DNA of 64,000 nt from Protaetiibacter sp. SSC-01 (GTDB lineage: Bacteria; Actinomycetota; Actinomycetes; Actinomycetales; Microbacteriaceae), in NCBI RefSeq assembly GCF_014483895.1, contig NZ_CP059987.1:2480001-2544000 (forward strand), written 5' to 3'. The notes below the pieces were generated by a model. The model had not been told where the DNA came from. It searched no databases and saw nothing but the letters and a program-made list of their open reading frames with translations. Positions within the stretch are counted from its first letter, which is position 1. Each line of letters opens with the position of its first letter. Shown piece after piece: positions 45,901 to 54,354 of this stretch. The position numbers and the translations under genes were made by a program.

Positions 45901-45929
45901 CCGGGCGCCGCCCCCGAAGCGGCGCCCGG
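45901..45929 (-). terminator. Hairpin between the binding-protein and Gfo/Idh genes
   Basis: CCGGGCGCCGC and GCGGCGCCCGG form an 11-base-pair stem just after the binding-protein stop. No U-run. Such hairpins commonly stabilise or partly terminate messages, giving more binding protein than enzyme. Confidence 0.65.
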
Positions 45930-45942
45930 CGCGGAGGAAGGG

Positions 45943-46980
45943 TCAGGAGGTGAAGGCCGTCGGCAGGTACTGGTCGACGTTGTCCTTCGTGACGACGGGC
46001 GCGTTGAGCACGATGCGCGTCGGCACGTCGACCTCGACGAGGTCGGCCATGGCCTTCGCCTGCGCGACGAGGCGCGCGAGACGGATGCCGTCGGCGGCCT
46101 GCGTCGACGGGTAGATGATCGTCGCCTTCAGCACCGTGTTGTCGGCCTTGATCATGTCCATCGCGTTCTTCGAGCCGGCGCCGCCGACCATGAGCATCTC
46201 GTCGCGGCCCGCCGCGTCGAGCGCCGCCATGACGCCGACGCCCTGGTCGTCGTCGTGGTTCCACAGCGCGTCGATCTGCGGCGCCGCGGCGAGCAGCTGC
46301 GACGCCGCCGCCTCGCCGCCCGCGACCGTGAAGTCGGCCGCGACGCGGTTGCTCACCTCGAGGCCGCAGTCGTCGAGGGCGTCGGCGAAGCCGCGCGAGC
46401 GGTCCTGCGTGAGGGGCAGGGAGTCGATGCCCGCGATCTCGGCGACCACGGCATCCGTGCCTCCGAACTGCTCGCAGATGAAGGTGCCGGCGCTCACGCC
46501 CATGCCGTAGTTGTCGCCGAGCACGGTGACGCGGGCGGCGAACGGGCTTGAGAACTCGCGGTCGACGTTGATGACGGGGATGCCTGCCTCCATGGCCTTG
46601 ATCGCCACGTCGGTGAGGGCGGCGCCGTCGGTCGGGAGCAGCACGATGGCGTCGACGTCGTCGTTGATGAAGGTCTCGATCTGGCTGATCTGGAGGTTCG
46701 CGTCGTTCGTGCCCTCCGCGACCTTGAGCTCGATGTCGTCGTACTTCTCGGCCTCCGCGAGGGCGGCCGAGTTGATGGCGCCGAGCCAGCCGTGGTCGGC
46801 GGCGGGGCCCGAGAAGCCGATGACGACGGTGTCGCCGCTCGCCTCGTTGTCGGTGTTGTTGGTGGGTTCGCTCGACGTACCGGTGTCGCCCGCCGTGCAT
46901 CCCGTGATGAGGCCGAGGGCCGCGACTGCGGCGCCCGCGGAGATCACGAGGCGCCGGCGCGAGGTGCGGACTGCGCGCAT
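45943..46980 (-). CDS. Sugar ABC transporter substrate-binding lipoprotein (RbsB-like)
   Basis: A 345-residue secreted lipoprotein. The signal peptide RRRLVISAGAAVAALGLITGC ends in a lipobox (LITGC). The periplasmic-binding-protein type 1 fold is seen in VVIGFSGPAADHGWLGAINSAALAEAEKYDDIEL, DAIVLLPTDGAALTDVA, GIPVINVDREFSSP and LWNHDDDQGVGVMAAL. It delivers a sugar or polyol to the divergent RbsA/RbsC-type transporter. ATG 46980, GGAGGA eight bases upstream. Confidence 0.93.
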   Translation of the reverse strand: MRAVRTSRRRLVISAGAAVAALGLITGCTAGDTGTSSEPTNNTDNEASGDTVVIGFSGPAADHGWLGAINSAALAEAEKYDDIELKVAEGTNDANLQISQIETFINDDVDAIVLLPTDGAALTDVAIKAMEAGIPVINVDREFSSPFAARVTVLGDNYGMGVSAGTFICEQFGGTDAVVAEIAGIDSLPLTQDRSRGFADALDDCGLEVSNRVAADFTVAGGEAAASQLLAAAPQIDALWNHDDDQGVGVMAALDAAGRDEMLMVGGAGSKNAMDMIKADNTVLKATIIYPSTQAADGIRLARLVAQAKAMADLVEVDVPTRIVLNAPVVTKDNVDQYLPTAFTS

Positions 46981-47106
46981 TGCATTTCCTCCATAGCTCG
47001 GTGAGTGCTGTGCGCCAGCGGGACGGCGCCGCGCGTTGCGGAGCTGGGGGTGTCCTCGTTGACGGTCGTCACGCTAGCAGAAACGACATTGCCGCATCCA
47101 ACTTTT

Positions 47107-47124
47107 TTATGTCGCTCGACATAA
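47107..47124. promoter_or_regulatory. Perfect 18-bp palindrome, operator of the sugar importer
   Basis: TTATGTCGCTCGACATAA lies between the divergent binding-protein and ATPase genes, 13 bases before the first ATG of the latter. A further half-site CGACAT occurs about 30 bases to the left. The likely binder is the ROK regulator encoded at 42421. Confidence 0.75.
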
Positions 47125-47136
47125 GGGCACGATGCT

Positions 47137-48669
47137 ATGGTGCAGGCCATGGTCAAAGGCGACACCACGGCGTCATTACTGTCGATGCGCGGTATCACCA
47201 AGTCGTTCGCGGGCGTGCACGCCCTCAAGGGCGTCGACCTCGAGGTGCGCGCGGGCGAAGTGCACTGCATCCTCGGGCAGAACGGCGCCGGCAAGTCGAC
47301 GCTCATCAAGGTGCTCTCGGGCGCGTACCAGCCCGACGGCGGCGAGATCCTCTGGCAGGGCCGAGCCGTCGACATCCCGAACCCGGTTGCCGCCCTCGAG
47401 CTCGGCATCGCGACCATGTACCAGGAGCTCGACGTCGTCGACGGGCTCAGCATCACCGAGAACATCTTCCTCGGGCACGAGCTCGCGAGCGTCGGCGTGC
47501 TGCACCGCGGCGCCGCCAACCGCCGCGCGCGGGAGCTGCTCACGCGCCTCGGCCACGGCGACCTCAACCCGAACCGCGAGGTCGGCACCCTGTCGGCCGC
47601 CGGCAAGCAGATCGTGAGCATGGCCCGCGCCCTCTCGCGCGACGCGAAGCTCATCGTCATGGACGAGCCGAGCGCCGTGCTCGACTCGGAGGAGGTGAAC
47701 AACCTCTTCCGCGTCGTCGGAGAGCTCACCGAGCAGGGCATCGCGATCGTCTACATCTCGCACCGGCTCGAGGAGATCCGCCGCATCGGCGACCGCATCA
47801 CGGTCATCAAAGACGGAGCGAGCATGGCATCCGGGCTCCCCGTCGACGAGACGCCGACCCCGCAGCTCATCACCCTCATGACCGGCCGGGCGATCGAGCA
47901 CGTCTTCCCGCCGCGGCGGCCCGTGCCCGCGGATGCGCCCGTCGCGCTCGAGGTCGCGGGCCTCGGGCTGCGCGGCGTCTTCGCGGATGTCGACCTCACG
48001 GTGCGCGCGGGAGAGGTCGTCGGTCTCGCGGGCCTCGTCGGCTCCGGGCGCTCCGAGATCCTCGAGACGATCTACGGCGCCCGCCGCGCCACGCACGGCA
48101 CCGTGCACGCGAACGGCGAGCGGCTGCCCGCCGGGTCGGTGCGGCACGCCGTCAACGCGGGAATCGGGCTCTCCCCCGAGGAGCGCAAGAGCCAGGGCCT
48201 GCTGCTCGACGAGCCCGTCTTCAAGAACATCACCCTCGCGACCTTCGCCCGCTACGCCCGGGCGTCGGTGCTCGACGAGCGCCGTGAGCGCGCCATCGCG
48301 CGCGAGCAGATCGACGCCCTCGAGCTGAGACCGCCCGACCCCGACCGCGTGACGCGCACCCTCTCGGGCGGCAACCAGCAGAAGATCCTCCTCGCGCGCT
48401 GGGTCGTCGAGGGCACGCGCATCCTGCTGCTCGACGAGCCCACGCGCGGCGTCGACGTCGGCGCGCGCTCGGAGATCTACGCCCTCATCCGCCGGCTCGC
48501 CGACGCGGGCACCGCGATCCTCGTCGTCTCGAGCGAGATCGAGGAGGTGCTCGGACTCTCCGACCGGGTGCTCGTGATCGCCGAGGGCCGCGTGCTCGCG
48601 ACGACCGCCGCGGAGGACATCGACGAGCACGGCGTGCTCGACCTCGTCATGAAAGGAACGGCCGCGTGA
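47137..48669 (+). CDS. Sugar ABC transporter ATP-binding protein (RbsA-like, two cassettes)
   Basis: A 510-residue protein with two ABC domains. First: Walker A GQNGAGKSTLI, signature-region LSAAGKQIVSMARAL, Walker B LIVMDEPSAVLD. Second: degenerate Walker A GLVGSGRSEI, signature LSGGNQQKILLARWV, Walker B ILLLDEPTRGVDVG. This is the RbsA/XylG layout. Start ATG 47137 or ATG 47149; the latter has TATGGT seven bases before it, which would suit a leaderless message. The permease overlaps by four bases. Confidence 0.95.
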   Translation: MVQAMVKGDTTASLLSMRGITKSFAGVHALKGVDLEVRAGEVHCILGQNGAGKSTLIKVLSGAYQPDGGEILWQGRAVDIPNPVAALELGIATMYQELDVVDGLSITENIFLGHELASVGVLHRGAANRRARELLTRLGHGDLNPNREVGTLSAAGKQIVSMARALSRDAKLIVMDEPSAVLDSEEVNNLFRVVGELTEQGIAIVYISHRLEEIRRIGDRITVIKDGASMASGLPVDETPTPQLITLMTGRAIEHVFPPRRPVPADAPVALEVAGLGLRGVFADVDLTVRAGEVVGLAGLVGSGRSEILETIYGARRATHGTVHANGERLPAGSVRHAVNAGIGLSPEERKSQGLLLDEPVFKNITLATFARYARASVLDERRERAIAREQIDALELRPPDPDRVTRTLSGGNQQKILLARWVVEGTRILLLDEPTRGVDVGARSEIYALIRRLADAGTAILVVSSEIEEVLGLSDRVLVIAEGRVLATTAAEDIDEHGVLDLVMKGTAA

Positions 48670-49691
48670 GCGAGACCCCCTCCCCCACCACGACCGAGAC
48701 GACGGCCCCCCGCCGCGAGAGCGCCGTCAGGCGCTTCCTCTCCGGGTCGGCCGGACGCAACCTCGGACTCGTCATCGCGGTCGTGCTCATCGTCGTCGTC
48801 GGCTGGGCGACGGGCGGCGAGCGCTTCATGAACTTCGACAACTTCGTCACGATCGTGCGCTACGGCTCGATCCTCGGCGTCATCGCGATCGGCATGACCT
48901 TCGTCATCACGGCGGGAGGCATCGACCTCTCCGTCGGGTCGGTCATGGGGCTCGCGAGCGTCGTCGCGTCGCTGTCGTGGATCCAGACCGCGGCGACCCA
49001 GTCGACGTGGCTGCTCATGGTCGTCGTCGCGATCGCGGTCGGCGGGCTCGCCGGCCTCATCAACGGCGTCGTGATCGCCTACGGCAAGGTCGTGCCCTTC
49101 ATCGCGACCCTCGCGATGCTCGTCGCCGCACGCGGCCTCGCCGAGATCTTCGCCAACAAGTCGACGCAGGTCGTGAACGTCACGGGCTTCCTCACGTTCT
49201 TCCGCGGCGACTTCATCGGCATCCCGTGGCTCATCTGGTTCTTCGTGATCGCCGCCGTGCTCGGCTGGTTCCTGCTCGCGCGCACGACCTACGGACGCCG
49301 CACGATCGCGATCGGCGGCAACCACGAGGCCTCCCGACTCGCGGGCCTCAAGGTCAAGCGCCACACCGTGTCGCTCTACGTGCTCTCGGGAATCGCGGCG
49401 GGCATCGCGGGCGTCATGATCCTCGCCCGCACGACGGCGGGCACCTCGACGCACGGCCAGCTCTACGAGCTCGACGCGATCGCCGCGGTCGTCGTCGGCG
49501 GCACGCTCCTCATCGGCGGGCGAGGCACGATCGTCGGCACGGTGCTCGGCGTGCTGATCTTCTCGGCGCTCAGCAACATCTTCACGATGAACAACCTCAA
49601 CATCTCGGTTCAGGCGGTCGTGAAGGGCGTCATCATCGTCATCGCGGTGCTGCTGCAGCAGCGGTTCGCGGCGCGCTCCTCGCGCACCTGA
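48666..49691 (+). CDS. Sugar ABC transporter permease (RbsC-like)
   Basis: A 341-residue membrane protein with eight to ten helices. It contains the family blocks GVIAIGMTFVITAGGIDLSVGSVMGLASVV and GRRTIAIGGNHEASRLAGLKV. It forms the channel of the importer with the RbsA-like ATPase. GTG 48666 overlaps the preceding stop (GTGA); AAAGGA is nine bases upstream. Confidence 0.95.
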   Translation: MSETPSPTTTETTAPRRESAVRRFLSGSAGRNLGLVIAVVLIVVVGWATGGERFMNFDNFVTIVRYGSILGVIAIGMTFVITAGGIDLSVGSVMGLASVVASLSWIQTAATQSTWLLMVVVAIAVGGLAGLINGVVIAYGKVVPFIATLAMLVAARGLAEIFANKSTQVVNVTGFLTFFRGDFIGIPWLIWFFVIAAVLGWFLLARTTYGRRTIAIGGNHEASRLAGLKVKRHTVSLYVLSGIAAGIAGVMILARTTAGTSTHGQLYELDAIAAVVVGGTLLIGGRGTIVGTVLGVLIFSALSNIFTMNNLNISVQAVVKGVIIVIAVLLQQRFAARSSRT

Positions 49692-49720
49692 CGCGGGGCC
49701 GCATCCGCTCGCCCCTCTCG

Positions 49721-51253
49721 TCAGGCGAGCTCGACGGCCGTCCACGACACCGGCGGCAGCACGATCGTGAGCGTGCCGTCGGCGAGCGCGGCGGATGCGT
49801 TGGGCGCGAGCCCGATGCGGTCCGGCTGCTCGAGGGTGTTGGCCGCGTCGAGGTCGTCGTCGGTGAGGGTCACGGCCGACACGACGCGGGACGCGCCGAG
49901 GGTGGCGGCGTCGACGCGCAGCTCCACGGCATCCGTCTGCGAGCGGTTCACGAGGAAGACAGCGGATGCGCCGGCCTCGGCATCGCGCGTCGCGACCGCG
50001 TCGACGAGGGGCACGGTGCCGTAGCGCGCCGTCTCGTAGCCCGGCACGTCGAGCTCGAGCCGCACGGCCTCACCGCGCGCGAGACGCGAGGTGGTCGCGA
50101 ACGGGAAGAACGTGGTCTGGCGCCAGGCGGGCCCGCCCGGCTCCGTCATGATCGGCGCGATGACGTTGACGAGCTGCGCGAGCGAGGCGCTCGTCACGCG
50201 GTCGGCGTGCTTGATGAGCGAGATCATGAGGCTGCCGAACACGACCGCGTCGAGCACCGAGTAGCGGTCCTCGAGGATGCGCGGCGCGATCGGCCAGTTG
50301 CCGATGCCCGTCGCCTTGTCCTCGTCGTGGTAGCGGTCGATGTACCAGATGTTCCACTCGTCGAACGAGATGCGGATGCGCTTGTCCGAGCCGCGCGCGG
50401 CGCCCACCTCGTCGGCCGCGGCGACGACCTCCTCGATGAAGAGGTCCATGTCGACGCCGGATGCCAGGAAGCTCGCGCGGTCGCCCTCGCGCTCGGAGTA
50501 GTAGGCGTGGCACGAGATGTAGTCGACGTCGTCGTAGGTGTGGGCGAGCACCGTGCGCTCCCACGCCCCGAAGGTCGGCATGTCGCGCGCCGACGAGCCG
50601 CACACGACGAGCTCGAGGTCGGGGTCGAGCTGGCGCATGGCCTTCGCCGTCATCCCCGCGATCTTGCCGTAGTCCTCGGCGGAGCGGTGGCCCAGCTGCC
50701 ACGGGCCGTCCATCTCGTTGCCGAGGCACCACATCCGCACGTCGAACGGCTCGTCGCGCCCGTTCGCACGCCGCAGCTCGCTCGTCGTCGTGCCGCCTGG
50801 GATGTTCGTGTACTCGAGCAGGTCGAGCGCCTCGGTCACGCCGCGCGTGCCGAGGTTGACGGCGAGCATGAGCTCCGAGCCGACCTTCTCGAGCCAGCCG
50901 GCGAACTCGTGCAGCCCCACCTCGTTCGTCTCGGTCGAGTGCCACGCGAGGTCGAGTCGGCGCGGGCGTTCGGCGCGCGGCCCCACCGAGTCCTCCCAGC
51001 GGAAGCCCGACACGAAGTTGCCGCCGGGGTAGCGGATGGTCGTGACGCCGAGCTCCTTGACGAGCTGGATGACGTCCTGGCGGAAGCCGTCGGCATCCGC
51101 GCTCGGGTGGCCGGGCTCGTAGATGCCGTCGTAGACATGCCGCCCGAGGTGCTCGACGAACCCGCCGAAGAGGCGGCGGTCGATGGCTCCGATCGGGTCG
51201 GATGCGACGGTGACGTGGGCGGTGAGCACGGGACGATCTTCTCCTGCGGTCAT
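49721..51253 (-). CDS. abfA: GH51 alpha-L-arabinofuranosidase
   Basis: Intracellular glycosidase that removes terminal alpha-L-arabinofuranosyl residues from imported arabino-oligosaccharides. The 510-residue protein has the family opening DRRLFGGFVEHLGRHVYDGIYEP, the acid/base glutamate in GNEMDGPW (Glu180) and the nucleophile in FDEWNIWY (Glu299). The length is normal. ATG 51253 overlaps the stop of the GH1-like gene (ATGA). Last gene of the LacI-controlled operon. Confidence 0.95.
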   Translation of the reverse strand: MTAGEDRPVLTAHVTVASDPIGAIDRRLFGGFVEHLGRHVYDGIYEPGHPSADADGFRQDVIQLVKELGVTTIRYPGGNFVSGFRWEDSVGPRAERPRRLDLAWHSTETNEVGLHEFAGWLEKVGSELMLAVNLGTRGVTEALDLLEYTNIPGGTTTSELRRANGRDEPFDVRMWCLGNEMDGPWQLGHRSAEDYGKIAGMTAKAMRQLDPDLELVVCGSSARDMPTFGAWERTVLAHTYDDVDYISCHAYYSEREGDRASFLASGVDMDLFIEEVVAAADEVGAARGSDKRIRISFDEWNIWYIDRYHDEDKATGIGNWPIAPRILEDRYSVLDAVVFGSLMISLIKHADRVTSASLAQLVNVIAPIMTEPGGPAWRQTTFFPFATTSRLARGEAVRLELDVPGYETARYGTVPLVDAVATRDAEAGASAVFLVNRSQTDAVELRVDAATLGASRVVSAVTLTDDDLDAANTLEQPDRIGLAPNASAALADGTLTIVLPPVSWTAVELA

Positions 51254-52509
51254 GGGCGGTTCTCGAGGCTCGTGGCCTCCCGGCGGAAGGCGTCGACGAG
51301 CGGCGTGGGGCGACGCTCGAGGCCGGCGGGCGTCTCGACGAGCTCGTAGAGCCCCATCGTCAGCCGATGCGCCTCGCGCGGCGCGGTCGAGTGACGCCAC
51401 GTCCACTCGTACATGTCGAAGAGGGGCCACCAGGTGTAGCCCACGACGTCGACGCCCTCGGCGCGGAGGCGGCGCACGGCCTGCGACGACTCGGCGAGCC
51501 AGGCGGCCCGCTCGGGCACTGATGCCGTGACGCACGTCTCCGAGACCATGACGGGCGCGCCGTAGCGGGCCGCGCCCTCCCGAAGCAGCTCGACGAGCCC
51601 GTCGACGCCGTCGTCGCGCACGGGCCGGGGGTCGCCGAAGCCGCCCCCGTGGTGCACGCCCGACTCGAGCAGCTCGGTCGAGTGCCGCGGGTAGTAGTTG
51701 ATGCCGTACACGTCGGGCTGCACGGCGTGGTCCGCGAACCACGCGAGCGCGTCGTCGCCCACGCCGTGCTCGGCGAGCAGGGCACGCAGGGGGTGCCTGT
51801 CGCTGACGCGGCCCGTCACGAGGTCCTCGACGAGCCACACCTGGTGACGCAGCCGGTGCGCGAGTTCGCGCTGGTCGGCGGCGTCGAGGTCGCCCGCGTA
51901 CCGCATCCCCGCGTCGACATGGACGAAGGCTGCGCGTTCGCCGAGCACGTCGCGCATCCCGAGCTGGGCGAGAGCGAAGCCGCGGGCCAGCTGGTCGACC
52001 ATCCGGACGAGGCCCCGCTGCCCCGCCAGATAGGGCGGCCAGTACGCGTACTCCCCCGAGAAGAGGGCGTGGATCATGGGCTCGTTGAGCGGCGTGTAGT
52101 CGCTCACCGTGTCGGCGTAGCGTTCGGCGACGCGGGCCGAGTACTCGGCCACCCGCTGCGGGTAGTCGGCGTCGTCGAACTGCCGCGGCATCCAGAGCGG
52201 CGTGCCGTAGTGCATGAGGTCCACGATCGGACGCAGCCCCAGCTCCGCGAACCGCGCGAACACCCCGTCGAGCCACGACCAGTCGAAGCGGTCGGGCTCG
52301 GGCTGCACGCGGTACCAGGGCACCCCCCATCGCACGAAGCGCGCGCCCGCATCCGCCGCGAGCCCCAGGTCGTCGTGCCAGCGGATGTCGTGCTCGGTGA
52401 GCGCGTATTCGTCGATCGCGCGCTCCCCCGACCGCTCCTGCGGCACGAAGGTGTCCTCGATGCCGACGCCGAAGTGCAGCTCGCCGTCGCGGTACCAGGG
52501 CGTCGTCAT
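51250..52509 (-). CDS. GH1-like glycoside hydrolase
   Basis: A 419-residue TIM-barrel enzyme related to family 1 glycosidases. The acid/base is in PLNEPM (Glu143), the nucleophile is in MVSETC (Glu324) instead of the usual ITENG, and GYTWWPLFDMYEW follows near the C-terminus. It is shorter than typical GH1 enzymes. With a GH51 next to it, the substrate may be an arabinose- or galactose-containing oligosaccharide; this is inference. ATG 52509 overlaps the permease stop; the GH51 start overlaps its own stop. Confidence 0.82.
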   Translation of the reverse strand: MTTPWYRDGELHFGVGIEDTFVPQERSGERAIDEYALTEHDIRWHDDLGLAADAGARFVRWGVPWYRVQPEPDRFDWSWLDGVFARFAELGLRPIVDLMHYGTPLWMPRQFDDADYPQRVAEYSARVAERYADTVSDYTPLNEPMIHALFSGEYAYWPPYLAGQRGLVRMVDQLARGFALAQLGMRDVLGERAAFVHVDAGMRYAGDLDAADQRELAHRLRHQVWLVEDLVTGRVSDRHPLRALLAEHGVGDDALAWFADHAVQPDVYGINYYPRHSTELLESGVHHGGGFGDPRPVRDDGVDGLVELLREGAARYGAPVMVSETCVTASVPERAAWLAESSQAVRRLRAEGVDVVGYTWWPLFDMYEWTWRHSTAPREAHRLTMGLYELVETPAGLERRPTPLVDAFRREATSLENRP

Positions 52510-53357
52510 TTCAGTCCCGTCGTCGCGATGTTGTCGATGAAGCGTCGTTGCACGAACAGGAAGCCGATCACGAGCGGCACGACGGCGACGAGCGAGCCCG
52601 CCATCATGACGCCGTAGGGGATGATGCCGCCGGGACCCGTGAGCAGCGTGAGGCCCGAGGTGATCGTTCCCATCTCGGCCTGCGTCGTGAAGACGAGCGG
52701 CCACAGCAGGTCGTTCCAGTTGTTGACGAACGTGAACACCCCGAGCGTCATGAGGGCCGGCACGACGTTCGGCAGCACGATGCTGCGGAACACCCGGAAC
52801 TCGCTCGCGCCGTCGATGCGCGCCGCGTTGTCGAGGTCGCGCGGCAGCGCGAGGAAGAACTGGCGCAACAGGAAGATGCCGAACGCGTCGGCGGCGCGCG
52901 GTGCGATGAGACCCTGGTAGGTGTTGATCCACCCGAGCTCCGCCACCAGCTGGTAGACGGGGATGAGCGTCGCCTGGAACGGGATCATAAGGCTCGCGAT
53001 GATCGCGACGAGCAGCACCTTGCGGCCCCGGAAGTCGATGCGGGCGAGCGCGTACGCCGCGAGCGAGTCGAACACGAGCGCGCAGAGGGTCACCCCGCCC
53101 GCGAAGACGACGCTGTTGATCACGAGCCGGCCGAAGGGCAGCTCGTCGAGGATGCGCGCGAGGTTGTCGAGCGTCCACTCGCTCGGCATGAGGGTGGGCG
53201 GGTAGGCGTTGACCTCCGCCGTGGGCTTGAACGCCGTGAACACGATGATGGCGATCGGCAGCAGCACGAACGCCGTCACGACCGCCATGACGAGGAACGT
53301 GACGACGGATGCGGGACGGATGCGGGCGCGCGCGGCGCGCGGGGCGAGGGCGGTCAT
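52506..53357 (-). CDS. Carbohydrate ABC transporter permease (MalG-like)
   Basis: A 283-residue protein with six helices and the EAA loop DLDNAARIDGASEFRVFRSIVLPNVVPALMT, which contacts the ATPase. It opens VVTFLVMAVVTAFVLLPIAIIVFTAFKPTAE, typical of MalG-type proteins. No ATPase gene is in the operon, so a shared MsiK-like ATPase elsewhere must supply energy. ATG 53357 overlaps the MalF-like stop (ATGA). Confidence 0.94.
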   Translation of the reverse strand: MTALAPRAARARIRPASVVTFLVMAVVTAFVLLPIAIIVFTAFKPTAEVNAYPPTLMPSEWTLDNLARILDELPFGRLVINSVVFAGGVTLCALVFDSLAAYALARIDFRGRKVLLVAIIASLMIPFQATLIPVYQLVAELGWINTYQGLIAPRAADAFGIFLLRQFFLALPRDLDNAARIDGASEFRVFRSIVLPNVVPALMTLGVFTFVNNWNDLLWPLVFTTQAEMGTITSGLTLLTGPGGIIPYGVMMAGSLVAVVPLVIGFLFVQRRFIDNIATTGLK

Positions 53358-54295
53358 CCGAGGTCCTTCTCACGACGTCCGAAGAAGACGAACTGCACGA
53401 TGCTGAGCAGCAGCGTCGCGATGAGCAGCACGTACGACAGGGCGGAGGCGAAGCCGAGCTCGAGGCGGCGGAAGCCGGAGCGGTAGATCTCCATGACGAT
53501 CGTCTGGGTGCTGCCGTAGGGCCCACCGCCCGTCATCACGTAGATCTGATCGAAGGCCTGCAGGGCGGCGATGAGCGCGAAGATCAGCACGAACGCGAAG
53601 GTGTTCGACAGCAGCGGGAGCGTCACGTTCGTGAACCGGAGCCACGCGCCCGCCCCGTCGACGCGCGCCGCCTCGTAGAGCGACGCGGGGATGTCCTGCA
53701 GACCCGCGAGGAAGATGACCATGTAGAAGCCGAAGTTCTTCCACACCGCGACGAGCGCGACGGCCGGCATCGCGAGCACGGGATCCTCGAGCACGTCGCC
53801 GAGCTGCACGCCCGCGCCCTGCAGCCAGTGGTTCAGGAGGCCGAGCCTCGGATCGAGCAGGTACGACCAGGCGAAGGCGGCGACGGCGAGCGACACGATG
53901 AAGGGCAGGAAGAGCGCCGTGCGGAAGAAGCCGCGGAAGGGCAGGGCCGGGCTGTTGAGCACGAGTGCGAGCGCGAGGGCGATGAGCACCGCGGTCGGCG
54001 TGAACAGCACCGTGTACCAGAGGGTGTTGAGCATCGCGTCGCGGATGTCGGGGTCGGTGAACACCCGCACGTAGTTGTCGAGGCCCACCCACTCCTCGGC
54101 CCCGAAACCGCTCGCATCCGTGAACGAGAGCCGCAGGGCCGAGAGCATCGGCCACGCGACGAACAGCCCGAGGATGACGAGGGCGGGCGCGAGGAAGCCG
54201 AGCGCCGTGAGGGTGCGGCGGCGCTCCACGCGGGCGCCGCGTCGTCCGCCGAGCGGTGCCGGCGGCCGGTAGGCGCGTGCTGCTGGTGCTGACAT
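53354..54295 (-). CDS. Carbohydrate ABC transporter permease (MalF-like)
   Basis: A 313-residue protein with six helices (LGFLAPALVILGLFVAWPML at the start) and the EAA loop SLYEAARVDGAGAWLRFTNVTLPLLSNT. It pairs with the MalG-like permease downstream. ATG 54295; GGGGAG lies close upstream. The gap to the binding-protein gene holds a hairpin. Confidence 0.93.
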   Translation of the reverse strand: MSAPAARAYRPPAPLGGRRGARVERRRTLTALGFLAPALVILGLFVAWPMLSALRLSFTDASGFGAEEWVGLDNYVRVFTDPDIRDAMLNTLWYTVLFTPTAVLIALALALVLNSPALPFRGFFRTALFLPFIVSLAVAAFAWSYLLDPRLGLLNHWLQGAGVQLGDVLEDPVLAMPAVALVAVWKNFGFYMVIFLAGLQDIPASLYEAARVDGAGAWLRFTNVTLPLLSNTFAFVLIFALIAALQAFDQIYVMTGGGPYGSTQTIVMEIYRSGFRRLELGFASALSYVLLIATLLLSIVQFVFFGRREKDLG

Positions 54296-54311
54296 GACTC
54301 CCCGATCGAAC

Positions 54312-54341
54312 GCGGGCGGCGCCGCCGTCGACGCCGCCCGC
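54312..54341 (-). terminator. Hairpin between binding-protein and permease genes
   Basis: GCGGGCGGCG and CGCCGCCCGC form a ten-base-pair stem shortly after the binding-protein stop codon. This is the usual place for partial termination or message stabilisation in such operons. Confidence 0.65.
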
Positions 54342-54354
54342 GGGTTATCGAACG

